From JBAXPV01 sp037132075 (lineage in GTDB: Bacteria > Bacteroidota > Bacteroidia > Bacteroidales > CAIXZF01), in assembly GCA_037132075.1 (NCBI GenBank), contig JBAXPV010000018.1, forward strand, positions 1 to 64,000: DNA of 64,000 bases, read 5' to 3'. Under the pieces are notes generated by a model. The model saw only the letters and a list, made by a program, of their open reading frames with translations, searched no databases and was not told where the DNA came from. Position 1 is the stretch's first letter; every line of letters begins with the position of its first letter. Below, in pieces: positions 43,934 through 52,318 of this stretch. Made by a program: the position numbers and the translations under genes.

Positions 43934-45559
43934 ATGAGCATGCAAAAGCAATTGTTGTTAGGCGACGAAGCCATCGCCCAGGCGGCCATCGATGCCGGTC
44001 TTTCCGCCATCTACGCCTACCCCGGCACTCCCTCTACCGAAATATGTGAATATATCCTTCAATCCAAAGAAGTTAAGGAGAAAACCGTAATAGCTTCCTG
44101 GGTTTCCAACGAGAAAACGGCGATGGAAGCAGCCTTAGGCGTTTCCTATACAGGAAAGCGTGCAATGACTGCCATGAAACATGTCGGACTGAACGTTGCT
44201 GCTGATCCCTTTATGAATTCTGCCATCACAGGCGCTAATGGTGGCCTTATCATTGTCGCTGCTGATGATCCAAGCATGCATTCCTCTCAAAATGAACAGG
44301 ATTCCAGAGTCTACGGAAAGTTTGCGCTGATTCCTATCCTCGAGCCTTCGAACCAGCAGGAAGCTTATGACATGACCCGTTTTGGTTATGACTTTTCTGA
44401 GAAATACAAGATCCCGGTGATGATCCGTGTGACGACGCGACTGGCTCATTCTCGTTCGGGTGTGGCTCGTGCAGCAAGTCGGAATCAGAATGAACTTCAT
44501 TTTCCGGCAAATCCCCGTCAGTTTATCCTGTTGCCTGCCAATGCCCGCCGTCAGTATAAAGACTTGTTAAATCATATCCCGGCTTTTGAAAAGGAAGCCA
44601 ATAAATCACCATTCAATGCCTATATTGATGGTCCGGATAAAAAACTGGGTGTCATCGCATGTGGCATTGCCTATAATTACCTGCGGGAGAATTACCCTGA
44701 CGGTGTCGTTCCTCATCCTGTCGTGAAGATTGGGCATTACCCGAGTCCAAAAGCAATGATCCGCAAGCTCTATGCTGAATGTGATGAGGTGCTCGTCCTT
44801 GAAGATGGCTATCCCATGATCGAAGAGCTACTGAAAGGTCTTATCTCCGGTGGTAAAAAAGTCCATGGTCGTCTCGATGGCAGCCTGCCCCGTGATGGTG
44901 AGCTGAACCCAAACCTGGTTGCACTTGCGCTGGGTCTGGCAGATACTCCTGACAGAGCGATTCCCCAGGTCGTTGTAGGACGTCCCCCTTCGCTTTGCGG
45001 TGGTTGTCCTCATATCTATTCTTACAATGCACTAAATGAAGCACTGAATATCTATGCCAAGGGCAGGGTGTTCTCCGATATCGGATGTTATACCCTCGGC
45101 GCACTGGAGCCTTTCGATGCGATCAATACCTGTGTCGACATGGGTGCATCGATCACCATGGCAAAAGGTGCTGCGGATGTGGGTTTAAGACCTGCCGTTG
45201 CCGTGATTGGTGATTCTACCTTTACCCATTCCGGGATGACCGGCTTGCTGGATTGTATCAAGGATGGCTCGCATGTCACCATCATGATCCTCGACAATGC
45301 TACTACGGCCATGACAGGTGGTCAGCCTTCTGCTGCATTTGGCCGTATTGAAGATATCTGCAAAGGACTGGGTGTGAAAGAAGAACATATCATCGTTTTA
45401 AATCCTTCGCCGAAACATCACGAAGAGAACCTGGCACTGATGAAAACGGAACTTGATTATCCGGGCGTTTCTGTGATCATTCCCCGCAGGGAGTGTATCC
45501 AGACTGCCATTAAGACGAAAAAAGCAGAGATTAAAGTGAAAAAGGCTGAGGCGATCTAA
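43934..45559 (+). CDS. iorA: Indolepyruvate ferredoxin oxidoreductase alpha subunit, without the C-terminal ferredoxin domain
   Basis: The 541-residue protein has the pyruvate:ferredoxin oxidoreductase-type N-terminal domain (YAYPGTPSTEICEYI, AMTAMKHVGLNVAADPF). The thiamine diphosphate domain has RPPSLCGGCPH, SDIGCYTLGALEPF and GDSTFTHSGMTGLLD...NATTAMTGGQP. Archaeal IorA ends in a two-cluster ferredoxin domain. Here the chain stops at a lysine-rich tail (TKKAEIKVKKAEAI) with no cysteine motifs. With IorB it oxidatively decarboxylates aryl pyruvates to aryl acyl-CoA. Confidence 0.92.
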   Translation: MSMQKQLLLGDEAIAQAAIDAGLSAIYAYPGTPSTEICEYILQSKEVKEKTVIASWVSNEKTAMEAALGVSYTGKRAMTAMKHVGLNVAADPFMNSAITGANGGLIIVAADDPSMHSSQNEQDSRVYGKFALIPILEPSNQQEAYDMTRFGYDFSEKYKIPVMIRVTTRLAHSRSGVARAASRNQNELHFPANPRQFILLPANARRQYKDLLNHIPAFEKEANKSPFNAYIDGPDKKLGVIACGIAYNYLRENYPDGVVPHPVVKIGHYPSPKAMIRKLYAECDEVLVLEDGYPMIEELLKGLISGGKKVHGRLDGSLPRDGELNPNLVALALGLADTPDRAIPQVVVGRPPSLCGGCPHIYSYNALNEALNIYAKGRVFSDIGCYTLGALEPFDAINTCVDMGASITMAKGAADVGLRPAVAVIGDSTFTHSGMTGLLDCIKDGSHVTIMILDNATTAMTGGQPSAAFGRIEDICKGLGVKEEHIIVLNPSPKHHEENLALMKTELDYPGVSVIIPRRECIQTAIKTKKAEIKVKKAEAI

Positions 45560-45570
45560 TCCGTATTTGT

Positions 45571-46155
45571 ATGAAAAAAGATATTATTCTGGCAGGTGTA
45601 GGTGGACAAGGGATTCTTTCCATCGCTGCAACGATTGGTACTGCTGCCGTGAAACTCGGCATGTACCTCAAACAAGCTGAAGTCCATGGGATGAGTCAAA
45701 GAGGCGGAGATGTTTATTCAAACCTCAGGATCTCTGACAAAGAGATCTTTTCTGATCTCATCGCCAAAGGCAGTGCTGATATGATCATCTCGGTGGAGCC
45801 GATGGAATCCTTACGATACCTGCCACTTTTGGCATCTGATGGCTGGATCATCACGAACACCAAGCCTTACGTCAATATCAAAAATTACCCGGATTTGGAT
45901 AAAGTGCTGGCAGAGATCGAAGCCATAAAAAATCACATTGCCATCGATGCAGAGACCATCGCGCGGAACCTGGGTACCTCAAAAGCTGCCAATATGGTTA
46001 TGCTTGGCGCATCTTCGCCGTTTTTGGGTATTTCATACCATGAGCTGGAAGAGGCAATCAAAGCGATCTTTGCCCGGAAAGGGGCGGAGATCATCAACCT
46101 GAACCTGGATGCTTTACGCGCGGGTCGGGAATTTGCGGATGCACATATGAACTAA
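45571..46155 (+). CDS. iorB: Indolepyruvate ferredoxin oxidoreductase beta subunit
   Basis: The 194-residue protein is the gamma-type domain of 2-oxoacid oxidoreductases. It contains GVGGQGILSIAATIGTAAV and QAEVHGMSQRGGDVYSNLRI. It lies 11 nt after iorA, the normal pairing. It completes the enzyme for aromatic 2-oxoacid degradation or, in reverse, synthesis. Confidence 0.93.
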   Translation: MKKDIILAGVGGQGILSIAATIGTAAVKLGMYLKQAEVHGMSQRGGDVYSNLRISDKEIFSDLIAKGSADMIISVEPMESLRYLPLLASDGWIITNTKPYVNIKNYPDLDKVLAEIEAIKNHIAIDAETIARNLGTSKAANMVMLGASSPFLGISYHELEEAIKAIFARKGAEIINLNLDALRAGREFADAHMN

Positions 46156-46157
46156 GA

Positions 46158-46265
46158 TCGTGTGCACGATTGCCCGTCTGCTCGTGCGAACGTGGCGTTA
46201 AAACGTTCATCCTGTTAAAACGAAACGCGCACCTGCGCACCCGTTCATAAGCGCACTCGTGCACC
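46158..46265. repeat. GTGC-rich intergenic element, copy 3
   Basis: The gap between iorB and the convergent MOSC gene holds GTGTGCACGATTGCCCG and CTGCTCGTGCG on one side and the inverted-type GCGCACCTGCGCACCCG and GCGCACTCGTGCACC on the other. Two GTTAAAACG copies lie in the middle. It resembles the segments at 35594 and 43778. Confidence 0.5.
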
Positions 46266-46276
46266 GTTTCCCATTT

Positions 46277-47224
46277 TTAATGGTTATCAAGCCCATGTAT
46301 CATATGCACCAGATGCTTCAATGAGGGGGCGATCTCGCTGAAATATTCTTTTACTGCATTCACGCTGCCAGGCAGACAGAAAACAAGACTCTCAGACATG
46401 GTTCCGGCGATCGCTCTGCTTACCAATGCATTGGGTTTGTTCTGGCCATATTTCCATCGGATATGATCCATGATTCCTGGTATCTCTTTGTCAATCAATG
46501 GCCTGATGACATCGGGTGTGATGTCGCGAGGACCGATGCCTGTGCCTCCTGTTGTAAAGATGAAGTCAAATCCTTCTGACTCTCCCATGATACAGAGGTT
46601 GGTCAGCAGCTCAGGATCATCCGGGATCACATGGGTTTCTATTTTGTGGTGCCAGTGTTGCGTATCAAAGTAGGCGGTCAGTTCTTTTACGAGTGTCGGA
46701 CCGCTTTTGTCCTCATACTCACCCCTGGATGCCCTGTCGCTTAAGGTAATGACCAAGGCACGGTAAAGCTTTGGCTTATATTGTAGTTTATCTCCGGCTT
46801 TTAGCGTTCCACCTTGAATCACCTTGCAAAAGATTCCTTCTTTCGGCATCACACAATTACCCACTTCACGATAGATGGCACAGTTGTCGCCATGGCATTT
46901 TTTGCCGATCTGGGTGACTTCCAGGATGATGTCTCCACAGACAAAGAGGTCGAAAGGTGAGGTATGATACAATGCCATTCCTTTTGTCGTCAGGTTTTCA
47001 GCAAATTCTCCAGGCACGATTTCCATGGCTGCATCCAGGCTGAATTTGGCAATACTCTCAGTACCCAACAGACTCACCTGGCGGTGCCAGTCACCGGCGT
47101 GGGCATCTCCTCTGACACCCCGCTCATCCAGGATGATCTCCGGAACGGGCGATTTTATTACACCTTTTTTCTCTGAGATGTTAACCGATAGTATCTCTAT
47201 TTCTTGTTCGCTCGGGATATTCAT
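46277..47224 (-). CDS. MOSC domain - MogA/MoaB fusion, molybdopterin cofactor protein
   Basis: The 315-residue protein fuses two domains. Residues about 5-148 are a MOSC domain with ERGVRGDAHAG and the cysteine region GKKCHGDNCAIY. Residues about 153-315 are a MogA/MoaB-type molybdopterin adenylyltransferase: LVITLSDRASRGEYEDKSGP, FTTGGTGIGPRDITPDV and FCLPGSVNAVKEY. MogA adenylates molybdopterin before metal insertion; MOSC domains handle sulfur or the finished cofactor. It is last in the run moeA-moaA-moaC and overlaps moaC by 4 nt. Confidence 0.92.
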   Translation of the reverse strand: MNIPSEQEIEILSVNISEKKGVIKSPVPEIILDERGVRGDAHAGDWHRQVSLLGTESIAKFSLDAAMEIVPGEFAENLTTKGMALYHTSPFDLFVCGDIILEVTQIGKKCHGDNCAIYREVGNCVMPKEGIFCKVIQGGTLKAGDKLQYKPKLYRALVITLSDRASRGEYEDKSGPTLVKELTAYFDTQHWHHKIETHVIPDDPELLTNLCIMGESEGFDFIFTTGGTGIGPRDITPDVIRPLIDKEIPGIMDHIRWKYGQNKPNALVSRAIAGTMSESLVFCLPGSVNAVKEYFSEIAPSLKHLVHMIHGLDNH

Positions 47225-47673
47225 AAGTCTTCTTTTGTCTTTTCTGTTAATGTGATGTTACTGATTGTCATGTTTTTGTCGACGGCCTTACACATGTCAT
47301 AGACTGTCAGCAGGGCAACACTGACTGCTGCGAGTGCTTCCATCTCTACGCCTGTTTGGCCGGCACAGCGAACAAGGCTTTTTACGTCAATGCCGCTGTC
47401 GGAAATATTACATCTGACTTCGATTTTATTCAGCAGCAGCGGATGGCAGAGTGGAATCAAAGCCGAGGTCTGCTTGGCTGCCTGTATTCCGGCAATTTCT
47501 GCTACGGTGAGCACATCACCTTTCTTCATCTGGTTGTCGCGGATGAGGTTCAGGGTTTCCGGTGAAAGGCCGATAGAGCCGGAGGCACAAGCCTTGCGGT
47601 TTTGGATGGGTTTTTCGCTGACATCCACCATTCGGGCTTTCCCTTGGTCGTCGGTATGGCTGAGTTCTTTCAT
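47221..47673 (-). CDS. moaC: Cyclic pyranopterin monophosphate synthase MoaC
   Basis: Start at MKELSHTDDQGKARMVDVS (150 residues). The frame continues upstream to a TTG inside moaA, but a GGAGG sequence at 47682-47686 lies 8 nt before this ATG, one of few Shine-Dalgarno-like sites here. Motifs include ALIPLCHPLLLNKIEV, TGVEMEALAAVSVALLTVYD and MCKAVDKNM. It forms cPMP from the MoaA product. Confidence 0.96.
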   Translation of the reverse strand: MKELSHTDDQGKARMVDVSEKPIQNRKACASGSIGLSPETLNLIRDNQMKKGDVLTVAEIAGIQAAKQTSALIPLCHPLLLNKIEVRCNISDSGIDVKSLVRCAGQTGVEMEALAAVSVALLTVYDMCKAVDKNMTISNITLTEKTKEDL

Positions 47674-47677
47674 GATT

Positions 47678-48478
47678 TTATCCTCCAATATTAAAAAAGT
47701 GACCAGAGCAATTCCGGGTTCCTTTTTCAGGTTTTAATCCTATGGCTTGCCGGATGGCTTCTTCAGTGCCCAGGGTCTTTACATCGAATTCCATGTCGTT
47801 GAACAGACAGGGTTTGAATTTCCCATTGGCTGTCAACCTGAGACGGTTACAGCTGCTGCAGTTGCCACCATCTCCGCCTTTGACCGTAGTAAAATACCCA
47901 TTTTCGAGGTCCATCTGGTGGATGTAACGGATTTGAAGGTCATGAGCAGCACAATATGCTGTCACAGATCGTGCATCTTCTTCCTCGATAGATCCCTGGA
48001 TAACACAGTTGATCTTGATAGGGCTGAGTCCTGCCGCACGGGCAGCCGCAATGCCTTTGAAAACATCTTGTACATCCCCACCTCTAGTGATTTTGCGGTA
48101 GGAATCTGGATCTATGGTGTCGAGGCTGACATTCACACGCATCAGTCCGGCTTCTTTTAAAGATACAGCCATTTTGTCGAGGAGGATTCCATTGGTTGTG
48201 AGGGCAAGATCTTCAATTCCGGGGATCGAGGCGATCATACGGACAAGATCTGTCACTCCTTTTCTTACCAGGGGTTCGCCTCCGGTGAGTCTTACTTTTG
48301 TGATGCCATATTGAACCGCAGTCCTGACAATTTCATGAATTGCCTCAAAGCTGAGGATCTCATCATGAGAGATTTGCCTGATGCCTTCTTCTGGCATGCA
48401 ATAGACACAGCGGAGATTACAGCGGTCGGTGATGGAAATTCGTAAGTAGTTGATATTGCGTTTATAAGAATCTAACAT
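47678..48478 (-). CDS. moaA: GTP 3',8-cyclase MoaA, compact form
   Basis: The 266-residue radical SAM enzyme has DRCNLRCVYCMP (first cluster) and VRLTGGEPLVRKG. The C-terminal cluster is CSSCNRLRLTANGKFKPCL. It ends in Gly-Gly, as MoaA requires. It is about 60 residues shorter than typical MoaA. The missing part lies between the RYIHQMDLENG segment and the C-terminal cysteines. It overlaps moeA by 17 nt. Confidence 0.93.
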   Translation of the reverse strand: MLDSYKRNINYLRISITDRCNLRCVYCMPEEGIRQISHDEILSFEAIHEIVRTAVQYGITKVRLTGGEPLVRKGVTDLVRMIASIPGIEDLALTTNGILLDKMAVSLKEAGLMRVNVSLDTIDPDSYRKITRGGDVQDVFKGIAAARAAGLSPIKINCVIQGSIEEEDARSVTAYCAAHDLQIRYIHQMDLENGYFTTVKGGDGGNCSSCNRLRLTANGKFKPCLFNDMEFDVKTLGTEEAIRQAIGLKPEKGTRNCSGHFFNIGG

Positions 48479-49637
48479 CCGCCTGTTCTCCCTTTTTTAA
48501 TTCAAACTGGCCAATCGGGATGATGAGCATTCCGTTGGCTTCTATATAGGCATGGATATGTGCAGACCCATGGTATTCAAGGGGAATTGCTTCCCCATTA
48601 TCAGCAATATTTACTGGCACCAGCGACATCCTGTTTGCTTTCCGCCTGCTGTAATCTGTTCCCAGGGTTAATTTTGCTGTGACAGCCTTATATTCATGGC
48701 CCATTAACCTATAGATCAGTGGCTTTGCAAGCATTTCAAACTGGACAAAAGACGAAACGGGATTACCTGGCAGTCCAAAACAATAACAGTTGCTGGTTTT
48801 GGCAAAGAGCGTAGGGCTTCCCGGCATCACTGAAATTTTATTGAAAAGTATTTCAAAGCCGGCTTTTTGAAGCATGGGAGGTACGAGATCATAATCACCC
48901 ATCGAAACACCGCCACTGAGGAGGATGAGGTCATTTTCGGCCATGGCTTTTTGAATAAGAGCCAGCAGGCCATTTTCTTCATCCGGGGCGATTCCATAAT
49001 ACTGTACTTCGCATCCCAATTCTTTCGCCTGGCTTATCATCTGGGAGGCGTTGCTGTTGCGGATCTGAGAGGTAGCAGGCAGTATTTCCGGTTCAACCAA
49101 TTCATCACCGGTTGACAAGATACCTGCTTTAACCTGCCTGCTGACAAGGGGCATCGTATGTCCGACAGAGGCAAGCACTGCGATGTGAGCGGCTTTGATC
49201 AAGGTGCCTTTTTTAAGGACAAGCTGGCCTTTTTTGACATCTTCGGCTTGATAACATATGTTATTTGCGGTCTCTTTGGCAACAAAAATGACTTTCCCGT
49301 CTGTAGTCAACTGAGTTTCCTCCACTTTGATTACACAGTCTGCTCCATTTGGAAGCATGCTTCCTGTCATGATCCTGGAGCATTGTCCCTGCTTAACACT
49401 CAAGGTGGGTTCCTGTCCTGCTGGAATAGTCTCCAGAATGAACAAGGGTCCTGGTAAATCCACTCTCTTACAGGCAAACCCGTCCATAGCGCTTTTGTCA
49501 AAGGGAGGCATATTTATGTCAGAAAAGATATCTTCAGCCAGAATCCGCCGTGCTGACTGCAAAAACGGCAGTTGTTCAGCCGAAAGTACCTTTCCAGCCT
49601 TGCTTACGATGGTTAAGGCTTCTTCAAAAGAGATCAT
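48462..49637 (-). CDS. moeA: Molybdopterin molybdenumtransferase MoeA
   Basis: The 391-residue protein has MPPFDKSAMDGFA, RIMTGSMLPNGADCVIKVE, GILSTGDELVEP, LLSGGVSMGDYDLVPP and FGLPGNPVSSFVQFE, all MoeA motifs. It inserts molybdate into adenylated molybdopterin, the step after MogA. It begins within the ppk stop codon (4-nt overlap). Confidence 0.95.
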   Translation of the reverse strand: MISFEEALTIVSKAGKVLSAEQLPFLQSARRILAEDIFSDINMPPFDKSAMDGFACKRVDLPGPLFILETIPAGQEPTLSVKQGQCSRIMTGSMLPNGADCVIKVEETQLTTDGKVIFVAKETANNICYQAEDVKKGQLVLKKGTLIKAAHIAVLASVGHTMPLVSRQVKAGILSTGDELVEPEILPATSQIRNSNASQMISQAKELGCEVQYYGIAPDEENGLLALIQKAMAENDLILLSGGVSMGDYDLVPPMLQKAGFEILFNKISVMPGSPTLFAKTSNCYCFGLPGNPVSSFVQFEMLAKPLIYRLMGHEYKAVTAKLTLGTDYSRRKANRMSLVPVNIADNGEAIPLEYHGSAHIHAYIEANGMLIIPIGQFELKKGEQADVRFL

Positions 49638-51703
49638 GATGAGGTTTTGGTAGAATGTGCTTTCTGAAAGTAACGGTAGATCTCGTATTGAGAGCGGGTG
49701 AGCTTCTTTGCTCCCGTCTTTCTGTAGGTATTCGGAGGGTCAATGCTGAGCCATCGGGCTTTGGTATTGTCTTTCAGCTGAATGTTAACGATATTCCAAA
49801 GTTCTTGCTGTATTTCTTTACTATAAATAGGGATACTAACCTCGATCCTGTTGTCTAAGTTTCTCACCATCCAGTCTGCAGAACTGATAAAATATTTAGG
49901 ATCACCTCCATTGGCGAAAATCATCAGTCTTGAGTGTTCAAGAAAGCGGTCGATGACGCCGAAAATCTCCAGGTTGCTGCCTTCTTCATATTTTTTCTGA
50001 ACCAACACACAAACGCCCCGGATGATCAGTTTTATCTTAACTCCTGCATGTGCTGCGATTTCAATCTGGCTTATTATTTTCTCATCAACCAGGTTATTCA
50101 GTTTAATAATTGCCCAGGCTTCTTTTCCTTCTTTGACATTTTTTATTTCTTTTTTTAGTAGCTGCATGAAGTGGTCGCGCATCCCAAAAGGCGAAACAAC
50201 CAGGTGTTTGAATCGTTGTAATTTGTAGTTTGTCTCAAACAGCTCAAAGATTTTAAGAACTTCATGGGTGAGCCTGGGATCGGCAGTCAAAAGGCTGTCG
50301 TCAGCATAAACTTTGGCCGTATTTTCATTGAAGTTGCCTGTGGAAAGGTTTGCATAATAGACGTTCTGGTTGTCTTCTTTCCTGCGTATGAGCATCAGCT
50401 TGCTATGCACTTTAAATCCGGGGATTCCCCTGATGATCCTGACGCCTTCATCTTGCAACATCTCGGTATATTGAATATTGGCTTCTTCGTCGAAGCGTGC
50501 TTGTAATTCGATAAATACCGTGACTGTCTTTCCGTTCCTGGCTGCGTTGATCAAGGCGTTGATCACTTTTGAGTTTCTTGCCACACGATAGAGTGTCATG
50601 CGGATTGAACGCACATTCGGGTCGATGGAGGCTTCACGCAATAAGTCGATGACATAATGAAACGACTGGTAAGGGAAATGCAGCATCACGTCTTTTTTTC
50701 GGATCACAGAAAAAAGACTGTTCACCGTTTCGAGCTCAGCGTGAGGCAGGCGAGCCATGGGTTTATACTCGAGTGTGGGACTTCCGAGGTTTGGGAAGTT
50801 CATAAAATCTTTGAAGTTATGATATCTGCCAGCTGCATGAATTGTGCCCCGGGCAGAGACATTGAGTTTTTTCGTGACCGTCTTCATCAGGAGGTCAGGC
50901 ATCTCTTTGTCGTAGATAAAACGTACCGTTTCGCCGACAGTCCTTTTTTTCAGACTTTCAGAGATGACTTCCAGGAAGCTCTTTGAGATGTCGTTGTCGA
51001 GGTCAAGTTCGGCATCCCTGGAGAATTTAAAAGTGAAAGCCTCGATTCGGTCATAGTCGAACATCGGGAATACTTCGGTCAGGCTATAGCGAATGACGTC
51101 ATCGAGCAGGATGATATACTTATTTCCACGATAAGCCGGGAGAATGATAAATCGGGGTGTTGCCCGGGTCGGGATATCGATGACAGCGAATTTGTCTTTT
51201 AAGATCTGGCCATTTTTATACATTACCACTGCCAGGTAAATTGCCTGGTCCTGCAAAAGGAAGGAAGGCGAATGGCTGAACATGATCGGGTAGAGGTTGG
51301 GCCGAACCTGTTGCCGGAAATATTGTTTGACAAATGAGCCTTGTCTTTCGGTGAGGTCTTGCTCATTAAGAATAAAGATCTTTTCTTTTTCGAGTTCTTT
51401 GACGAGATCCTGGAAGATTGACTGGAATTTGTCTTGTTGGATGGCATCAACTTCAGATACTTGTTTAAAAATCTTTTGCGGGTTATAATTCAGCTCCTCG
51501 TGGTTTTTGCTATGCAGGCTGATCATTCGTTTCAGGGTAGCCATCCTGACCCTGAAAAACTCATCAAGGTTGTTAGAGAAAATTCCAAGGAATTTGATTC
51601 TGTCGATCAGGGGGACAGTACAGTCTTCTGCTTCCTGAAGCACCCTGCTGTTAAAGTGCATCCAGCTGATCTCACGGTTAATTAACTTGGAGTTCTTTGG
51701 CAT
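49634..51703 (-). CDS. ppk: Polyphosphate kinase 1
   Basis: The 689-residue protein starts with the PPK1 N-terminal domain (INREISWMHFNSRVLQEAED). It has PYQSFHYVIDLLREASIDPN, GFKVHSKLMLIRRKE (phospho-histidine site) and YANLSTGNFNENTAKVYAD. It reversibly makes polyphosphate from ATP. It lies 6 nt after sixA and is fused in translation to moeA by overlap. Confidence 0.95.
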   Translation of the reverse strand: MPKNSKLINREISWMHFNSRVLQEAEDCTVPLIDRIKFLGIFSNNLDEFFRVRMATLKRMISLHSKNHEELNYNPQKIFKQVSEVDAIQQDKFQSIFQDLVKELEKEKIFILNEQDLTERQGSFVKQYFRQQVRPNLYPIMFSHSPSFLLQDQAIYLAVVMYKNGQILKDKFAVIDIPTRATPRFIILPAYRGNKYIILLDDVIRYSLTEVFPMFDYDRIEAFTFKFSRDAELDLDNDISKSFLEVISESLKKRTVGETVRFIYDKEMPDLLMKTVTKKLNVSARGTIHAAGRYHNFKDFMNFPNLGSPTLEYKPMARLPHAELETVNSLFSVIRKKDVMLHFPYQSFHYVIDLLREASIDPNVRSIRMTLYRVARNSKVINALINAARNGKTVTVFIELQARFDEEANIQYTEMLQDEGVRIIRGIPGFKVHSKLMLIRRKEDNQNVYYANLSTGNFNENTAKVYADDSLLTADPRLTHEVLKIFELFETNYKLQRFKHLVVSPFGMRDHFMQLLKKEIKNVKEGKEAWAIIKLNNLVDEKIISQIEIAAHAGVKIKLIIRGVCVLVQKKYEEGSNLEIFGVIDRFLEHSRLMIFANGGDPKYFISSADWMVRNLDNRIEVSIPIYSKEIQQELWNIVNIQLKDNTKARWLSIDPPNTYRKTGAKKLTRSQYEIYRYFQKAHSTKTSS

Positions 51704-51709
51704 GATGGG

Positions 51710-52204
51710 CTAATTTAGCATCTTAGGGGATATGACAAAAGCGATTTCTCTTTTGCATTTTCGGATTTCCTGCCAGTTCTCAGTTTCAAAATGGATGCTG
51801 ACAACGCAACTTGTCGGCATCCATTCCAGCATTTCTTCAAGGAAGCGGTTTGCCAGGTTGGTGAAGGTGGGGTTATGACCAACGATCATGAGAGATTCGA
51901 TAGCATCAGATGTTTCGAAGACAAAATCCAGGATATCATCCGAGTCACCACTATAGATTTTTACTTCCTGTTCGATCTTTGTGGCGGGGTATCCCAGGCC
52001 GTCTGCCAGGAGCATTGCTGTTGCGAGTGCCCTGGCAGCAGGGGAAGAGATGATAAGGTCGGGGCTGACATTGTGTTGTTTAAGGAATTCAACGACTCTC
52101 TCAGTGCGTTTGATCCCTTTGCCTAAGAGTTTTCTGTCTTCGTCCTTCTGGCCAGGTTGGCTCCAGTCGGATTTTGCATGTCGTACCAGGTATAAACGTT
52201 TCAT
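51710..52204 (-). CDS. sixA: Phosphohistidine phosphatase SixA-like
   Basis: The 164-residue histidine phosphatase superfamily member starts MKRLYLVRHAKSDWS, with the RHG-type motif. SSPAARALATAMLLAD and MIVGHNPTFTNL (second catalytic histidine) follow. It dephosphorylates phosphohistidine or small phosphates. It begins the sixA-ppk-moeA-moaA-moaC-MOSC run; pairing with ppk suggests a phosphate role. Confidence 0.92.
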   Translation of the reverse strand: MKRLYLVRHAKSDWSQPGQKDEDRKLLGKGIKRTERVVEFLKQHNVSPDLIISSPAARALATAMLLADGLGYPATKIEQEVKIYSGDSDDILDFVFETSDAIESLMIVGHNPTFTNLANRFLEEMLEWMPTSCVVSIHFETENWQEIRKCKREIAFVISPKMLN

Positions 52205-52208
52205 AGTG

Positions 52209-52216
52209 CAAATCTA
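52209..52216 (-). promoter_or_regulatory. Promoter -7 element for the sixA-ppk-mo operon
   Basis: TAGATTTG on the minus strand matches TAnnTTTG and ends 4 nt before the sixA ATG, so the mRNA would be leaderless or nearly so. No clear -33 element. Confidence 0.5.
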
Positions 52217-52318
52217 AGAAATTCAAGCTTGCCTCTTCAGTGAAATTCAGCATTTCATGTTCAATAACAGGAATCTTTCGGATATTTGCGAGGGGAGATG
52301 AACCGTTAATTAATTTTT

